The notes under the pieces: model-generated
The model's database searches: none
What the model was told of the DNA's origin: nothing
Seen by the model: the letters and a program-made list of their open reading frames with translations, nothing else
Made by a program: the position numbers and the translations under genes
Assembly: GCA_011045955.1 (NCBI GenBank)
Contig: DSBV01000047.1
Coordinates: 1 to 46,551 of the forward strand
Direction: 5' to 3'
From: Bacteroidales bacterium
GTDB lineage: Bacteria > Bacteroidota > Bacteroidia > Bacteroidales > Tenuifilaceae
DNA: 46,551 nt
Part shown: positions 43,769 through 46,551 of the stretch, piece after piece
Layout of the letters: each line of letters starts with the position of its first letter
Position numbering within the stretch: position 1 is the stretch's first letter

Positions 43769-45173
43769 CATATTACGAAACCTCGATTGGGCTGCAACCA
43801 TCCTGTACGTTGTTCTGGTGCTGATGGGATGGTTAAATATTTATGCCGCTGTTTACAGCGATGAGCACAGGAATATCCTCGATTTCAGCCAGCGCTACGG
43901 CAAACAGCTGGTATGGATATTCTTTGCATTCATTATGGCTATTGTTATTCTTTTCTCCAACGATAGAATATACCCCGCATTTGCTTATATCTTTTATGGG
44001 ATTATTCTCATAACGTTGATTTCAACGTTGCTTTTTGGCCGCGTGGTTAATGCCTCAAAATCGTGGATACCCATAGGTTCATTCGGATTGCAACCTGCTG
44101 AGTTTGCTAAGATTGCCACTGCCCTTGCGCTTGCAAAGCTTATGAGTAGCTACGGCTTTAAACTTTCTGGTTTTTGGTCGTACGTTAAAGTAGGCATTGT
44201 AATAGGTTTGCCTGTTGGTATCATTATCCTCCAGAACGATACAGGTTCGGCTCTGGTTTTTGGATCTCTTGTTTTGGTTCTTTACCGCGAGGGGTTACCT
44301 GCATGGATTTTATCGTACCTGGCTTTCTTGGTTTTAGTCTTTATCCTTACTCTCGTATATAGCACATCGGTTGTAATTGCTTTTATTTTTGCTGTTGCAG
44401 TAATTCTTTTTATACTTTACACCCGCCAGTATCGCGATGCCTTTAGGGTTTCAATTGGTGCATTAGGAATTGGACTGTTGCTTTACATTTTATCGGAATT
44501 TTTTCAGTTAAAACTATCGAACGGGTTGATATTTTTAATTCCGGTTTTAGTAGCTGCAATTTTAGGTTTACTGTATGCCTATAAGAATAGGTTGAAACCG
44601 GTTTATGTTATATCGCTGTTCTTAATAGCAACATTAGGCTTTTCCATGTCGGCCGACTACGTTTTTGAGCGAGTTTTGGATGTTCATCACCAAAAGCGTA
44701 TCAACGACCTGCTGGGAATTGAAAACGATCCGTTGGGCTGGGGCTATAACGTTAACCAGTCCAAGATTGCTATTGGATCAGGTGGGCTTTGGGGCAAAGG
44801 CTATCTGTTGGGTACTCAAACTAAGTATAACTTTGTGCCTGAGCAAAGCACCGACTTCATATTCTGCACAGTAGGGGAAGAGTGGGGTTTTATGGGGTCG
44901 TTAATAGTTGTAATGTTAATAGCGCTTTTCCTTTTACGCCTGTTAAAAATCGCCGAAAGACAAACCGAACATTTTGCCCGTATATATGGGTATGGGGTTG
45001 TTTCAATACTATTTTTACACGCCGCAGTTAATGTTGGCATGACCATTGGGTTGGTTCCTGTCATTGGAATTCCCCTGCCGTTCTTTAGCTATGGGGGTTC
45101 ATCGCTCTGGGCGTTTACAATCCTTGTCTTTATTCTCCTTAGGTTCGATGTTTCGCGCTATGGGGCATACTAA
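43752..45173 (+). CDS. rodA: Rod shape-determining protein RodA (SEDS glycosyltransferase)
   Basis: Peptidoglycan polymerase of the SEDS family that builds glycan strands with PBP2. 473 residues with about ten or more membrane helices. Conserved motifs: SWIPIGSFGLQPAEFAKIATALALAKL, LQNDTGSALVF, NQSKIAIGSGGLWGKGYLLGTQTKYNFVPEQSTDFIF and PVIGIPLPFFSYGGSSL. It is longer than the E. coli protein (370) because of extra hydrophobic segments around residues 180-300, as I would expect for Bacteroidota RodA. GTG start, 17 bp inside mrdA. The 3' end overlaps the convergent acpH by 35 bp. Confidence 0.97.
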   Translation: MQKRNNILRNLDWAATILYVVLVLMGWLNIYAAVYSDEHRNILDFSQRYGKQLVWIFFAFIMAIVILFSNDRIYPAFAYIFYGIILITLISTLLFGRVVNASKSWIPIGSFGLQPAEFAKIATALALAKLMSSYGFKLSGFWSYVKVGIVIGLPVGIIILQNDTGSALVFGSLVLVLYREGLPAWILSYLAFLVLVFILTLVYSTSVVIAFIFAVAVILFILYTRQYRDAFRVSIGALGIGLLLYILSEFFQLKLSNGLIFLIPVLVAAILGLLYAYKNRLKPVYVISLFLIATLGFSMSADYVFERVLDVHHQKRINDLLGIENDPLGWGYNVNQSKIAIGSGGLWGKGYLLGTQTKYNFVPEQSTDFIFCTVGEEWGFMGSLIVVMLIALFLLRLLKIAERQTEHFARIYGYGVVSILFLHAAVNVGMTIGLVPVIGIPLPFFSYGGSSLWAFTILVFILLRFDVSRYGAY

Positions 45174-45756
45174 TAGGTATACCGTACTCTTTTTCTGCAA
45201 TTCCTATTAATGTGTAAAGCAATTCTTGAAGCCCTGTACTGAAAGCATTATAGTTTTCCTTTACTATTTGTAATGCAAGGCCTGGGTTCCCTTTCATTGT
45301 GGTGTAGTTGCCCATTATCTCAAGCGCTCTGGTAATACCCTCATCGGTGCTGTAGGAGTATAACCTGTTGCTATGAATCATAAGTGGCAGGAACCCCCTT
45401 ACTGTCGCAGGGAGCATGTGGTAGCGCTGGAGCATTTGAAAGTAGAAGGTTCTGGTAAATCCTTTAAGTGGTCTGTTGGAGTAGGTTTGCCACTCTTTTG
45501 CCAGTATGTAATCGAACATCACATCTGCAGCAACTCCCGACCATTGACCATAGCTGGGGCGTAATTTCTCCCTACAGCCTTTCCACACCTGGTGCCTATC
45601 AGTAACCTGATCGATTCTGCGGTGGAGCATTATACCCATTTGAATACCCTGCGGGTAGGTAAGGATTTGCTTTCCCTTTACATGATCGCCTATAAAATTG
45701 CCCAACCGAATATCGATGTTGCTACCCGAAAGGTATAGATGTGCCAAAAAGTTCAT
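45139..45756 (-). CDS. acpH: Acyl carrier protein phosphodiesterase (AcpH-like)
   Basis: A 205-residue protein of the ACP phosphodiesterase family, which removes the phosphopantetheine arm from holo-ACP. It begins MNFLAHLYLSGSNIDIRLGNFIGDHVKG with the family's N-terminal HD-like residues, then MLHRRIDQVTDRH and VAADVMFDYILAKEW. The ATG shares one base with the lpxH stop (TAATG), so translation is coupled. Family membership is clear; actual substrate in this organism is assumed from E. coli AcpH. Its 3' end overlaps rodA by 35 bp. Confidence 0.88.
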   Translation of the reverse strand: MNFLAHLYLSGSNIDIRLGNFIGDHVKGKQILTYPQGIQMGIMLHRRIDQVTDRHQVWKGCREKLRPSYGQWSGVAADVMFDYILAKEWQTYSNRPLKGFTRTFYFQMLQRYHMLPATVRGFLPLMIHSNRLYSYSTDEGITRALEIMGNYTTMKGNPGLALQIVKENYNAFSTGLQELLYTLIGIAEKEYGIPISMPHSAKHRT

Positions 45757-46551
45757 TATGCCTTGGGTGATGAAATGGTTGCCGCGGCTAGCACCTCGTC
45801 GGGCTCTGATGGTAGATACCGCATGAGCTTTAGCTCAATACCATCCCATACGCTATAGGTGTTGCTAACTAACCAATCGCCTAGCACCACAAGGTTCGAC
45901 TTTGCCGTTAACGGATATATTATGGGCGAATGCCAGTGGCCGTAAATAAAAAAATCAAAATGTTCTTCATGAAGTTTAAGCCTTGAGTACTTGGTTATTT
46001 GCTCATCCTCGCCCTGGAAAACATGGGTTATTTCCTTGGAGTATCTGCTGCTTACGCTCCATTGGTTTCCGAACCATAGCGAGAAGTTTGGGTGAAGCTT
46101 GGCAAACATCCATTGCAGGGTAGGGCTGGTAAAGATTCGTTTAAGCAACTTGTAGCCGGGATCTCCAGGGCCAAGCCCATCGCCATGGGCAAGCAGGAAC
46201 TTTGCTCCATGCAATTCCCGCACAATGGGTTTGCGGTGAACTTGAACCCCTGCCTCCTTCTCAAAGTAGTCGAACATCCACACATCGTGGTTGCCGGTAA
46301 AAAAGTGAACGGGAATGCCGCTATCGGTTAGCTGGGCAATTTTTCCCAAGAACCGCGTATATCCTTTGGGAACAACCCGCCTGTACTCAAACCAGAAATC
46401 AAAAATATCACCCAGGAGGTATAGTTCCACAGCATCATGGCTAATGCTATCGAGCCAGGTGTTGAATAGCCTTTCACGGGGTAGGCTCTGTTCATGGTTA
46501 GGCAAGCCAAAATGTAGATCCGATGCAAAGTATATCTTCTTACCCTGGCTC
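45756..46551 (-). CDS. lpxH: UDP-2,3-diacylglucosamine diphosphatase, N-terminus outside window (partial)
   Basis: LpxH-type metallophosphoesterase that hydrolyses UDP-2,3-diacylglucosamine to lipid X in lipid A synthesis, at the inner face of the cytoplasmic membrane. The frame stays open to the right edge, reading GKKIYFASDLHFGLPNHEQS, so the true start lies just past 46551. The metal-site motifs are complete: SDLHFG (DxH), LLGDIFDFWFE, TGNHD, LLAHGDG and YGHWHSP. A TTG at 46505 would cut off DxH and is not the start. Together with the Lpt-type permease it is an outer-membrane gene in this window. Overlaps acpH by one base. Confidence 0.94.
   Translation of the reverse strand, partial: SQGKKIYFASDLHFGLPNHEQSLPRERLFNTWLDSISHDAVELYLLGDIFDFWFEYRRVVPKGYTRFLGKIAQLTDSGIPVHFFTGNHDVWMFDYFEKEAGVQVHRKPIVRELHGAKFLLAHGDGLGPGDPGYKLLKRIFTSPTLQWMFAKLHPNFSLWFGNQWSVSSRYSKEITHVFQGEDEQITKYSRLKLHEEHFDFFIYGHWHSPIIYPLTAKSNLVVLGDWLVSNTYSVWDGIELKLMRYLPSEPDEVLAAATISSPKA

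Noticed and set aside
46328-46528. Alternative frames and a TTG start for lpxH inside the window edge
   Set aside because: The lpxH frame is open through to 46551 and contains the DxH metal motif upstream of 46505, so the gene is truncated by the window and not internally initiated.
1-46551. CRISPR array, prophage, transposon or defence island
   Set aside because: No regularly spaced repeats, integrase, transposase, or restriction/toxin genes were seen; the repeat cluster at 19820-20172 is tRNA-derived and not periodic like CRISPR.

Overview
The window looks like a chromosomal core segment of a Bacteroidota (Bacteroidetes) bacterium. Evidence: a subtilase with a type IX secretion (Por) C-terminal sorting domain; several TAnnTTTG-type -7 promoter boxes instead of sigma70 -10/-35 boxes; a TPR-containing hybrid-less histidine kinase; a eukaryote-type GT3 glycogen synthase fused to a GT35 phosphorylase; a purH-mreBCD-mrdA-rodA cluster; and moderate GC with AT-rich intergenic DNA. 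I cannot place it below the phylum, although the gene style resembles Bacteroidales/Marinilabiliales. I see no phage, plasmid, transposase, CRISPR or defence locus; almost everything is housekeeping DNA at very high coding density.

Layout. 1-8039 (minus): a possible operon of MORN-repeat protein, T9SS-exported S8 protease, exonuclease VII large subunit, TPR histidine kinase and a second TPR sensor cut off by the window edge. 8229-10250 (minus): dnaK with its own promoter and terminator. 10460-12956 (plus): panB, an RluA-type pseudouridine synthase and a glucosaminidase with LysM domains. 12951-15219 (minus): ribBA-fmt. 15245-19114 (minus): an envelope cluster of LptF/LptG-type permease, GT4 and GT2 glycosyltransferases, preceded by a START-like gene. 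19820-20267 (minus): a tRNA-Met gene flanked by two decayed tRNA copies whose anticodon arms are replaced by palindromes. 20347-21485 (minus): DUF4349 lipoprotein and an S4-domain protein. 21573-22499 (plus): queG. 22536-25050 (minus): ahcY and ribF. 25132-34265 (minus): a four-gene glycogen/alpha-glucan operon. 34419-36423 (plus): a thioredoxin-fold lipoprotein lacking CxxC, then rsmA. 36420-37742 (minus): a MacB/FtsX-type permease. 37992-45173 (plus): purH and the rod-shape/elongasome cluster mreB-mreC-mreD-mrdA-rodA. 45139-46551 (minus): acpH and lpxH, the latter running off the right edge.

How the genes work together. The glycogen operon carries debranching enzyme, GT4, GH57 and the synthase-phosphorylase fusion, so it can plausibly build, trim and degrade an alpha-glucan from one transcript. 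The mre cluster encodes the cell-wall elongation machine, and lpxH, the Lpt-type permease and the glycosyltransferases belong to outer-membrane/surface-glycan biogenesis. The remainder is cofactor metabolism (pantothenate, riboflavin/FAD, queuosine), translation (fmt, rsmA, pseudouridine synthase, tRNA), protein folding and signalling.

The most unusual signals are the tRNA-Met array with palindrome-replaced anticodon arms (one copy apparently inside the transcript leader of the real tRNA), the lysine/threonine-rich histone-H1-like tail on the GH57 enzyme, and the single-polypeptide glycogen synthase-phosphorylase fusion. I found no convincing wholly new multi-gene system.
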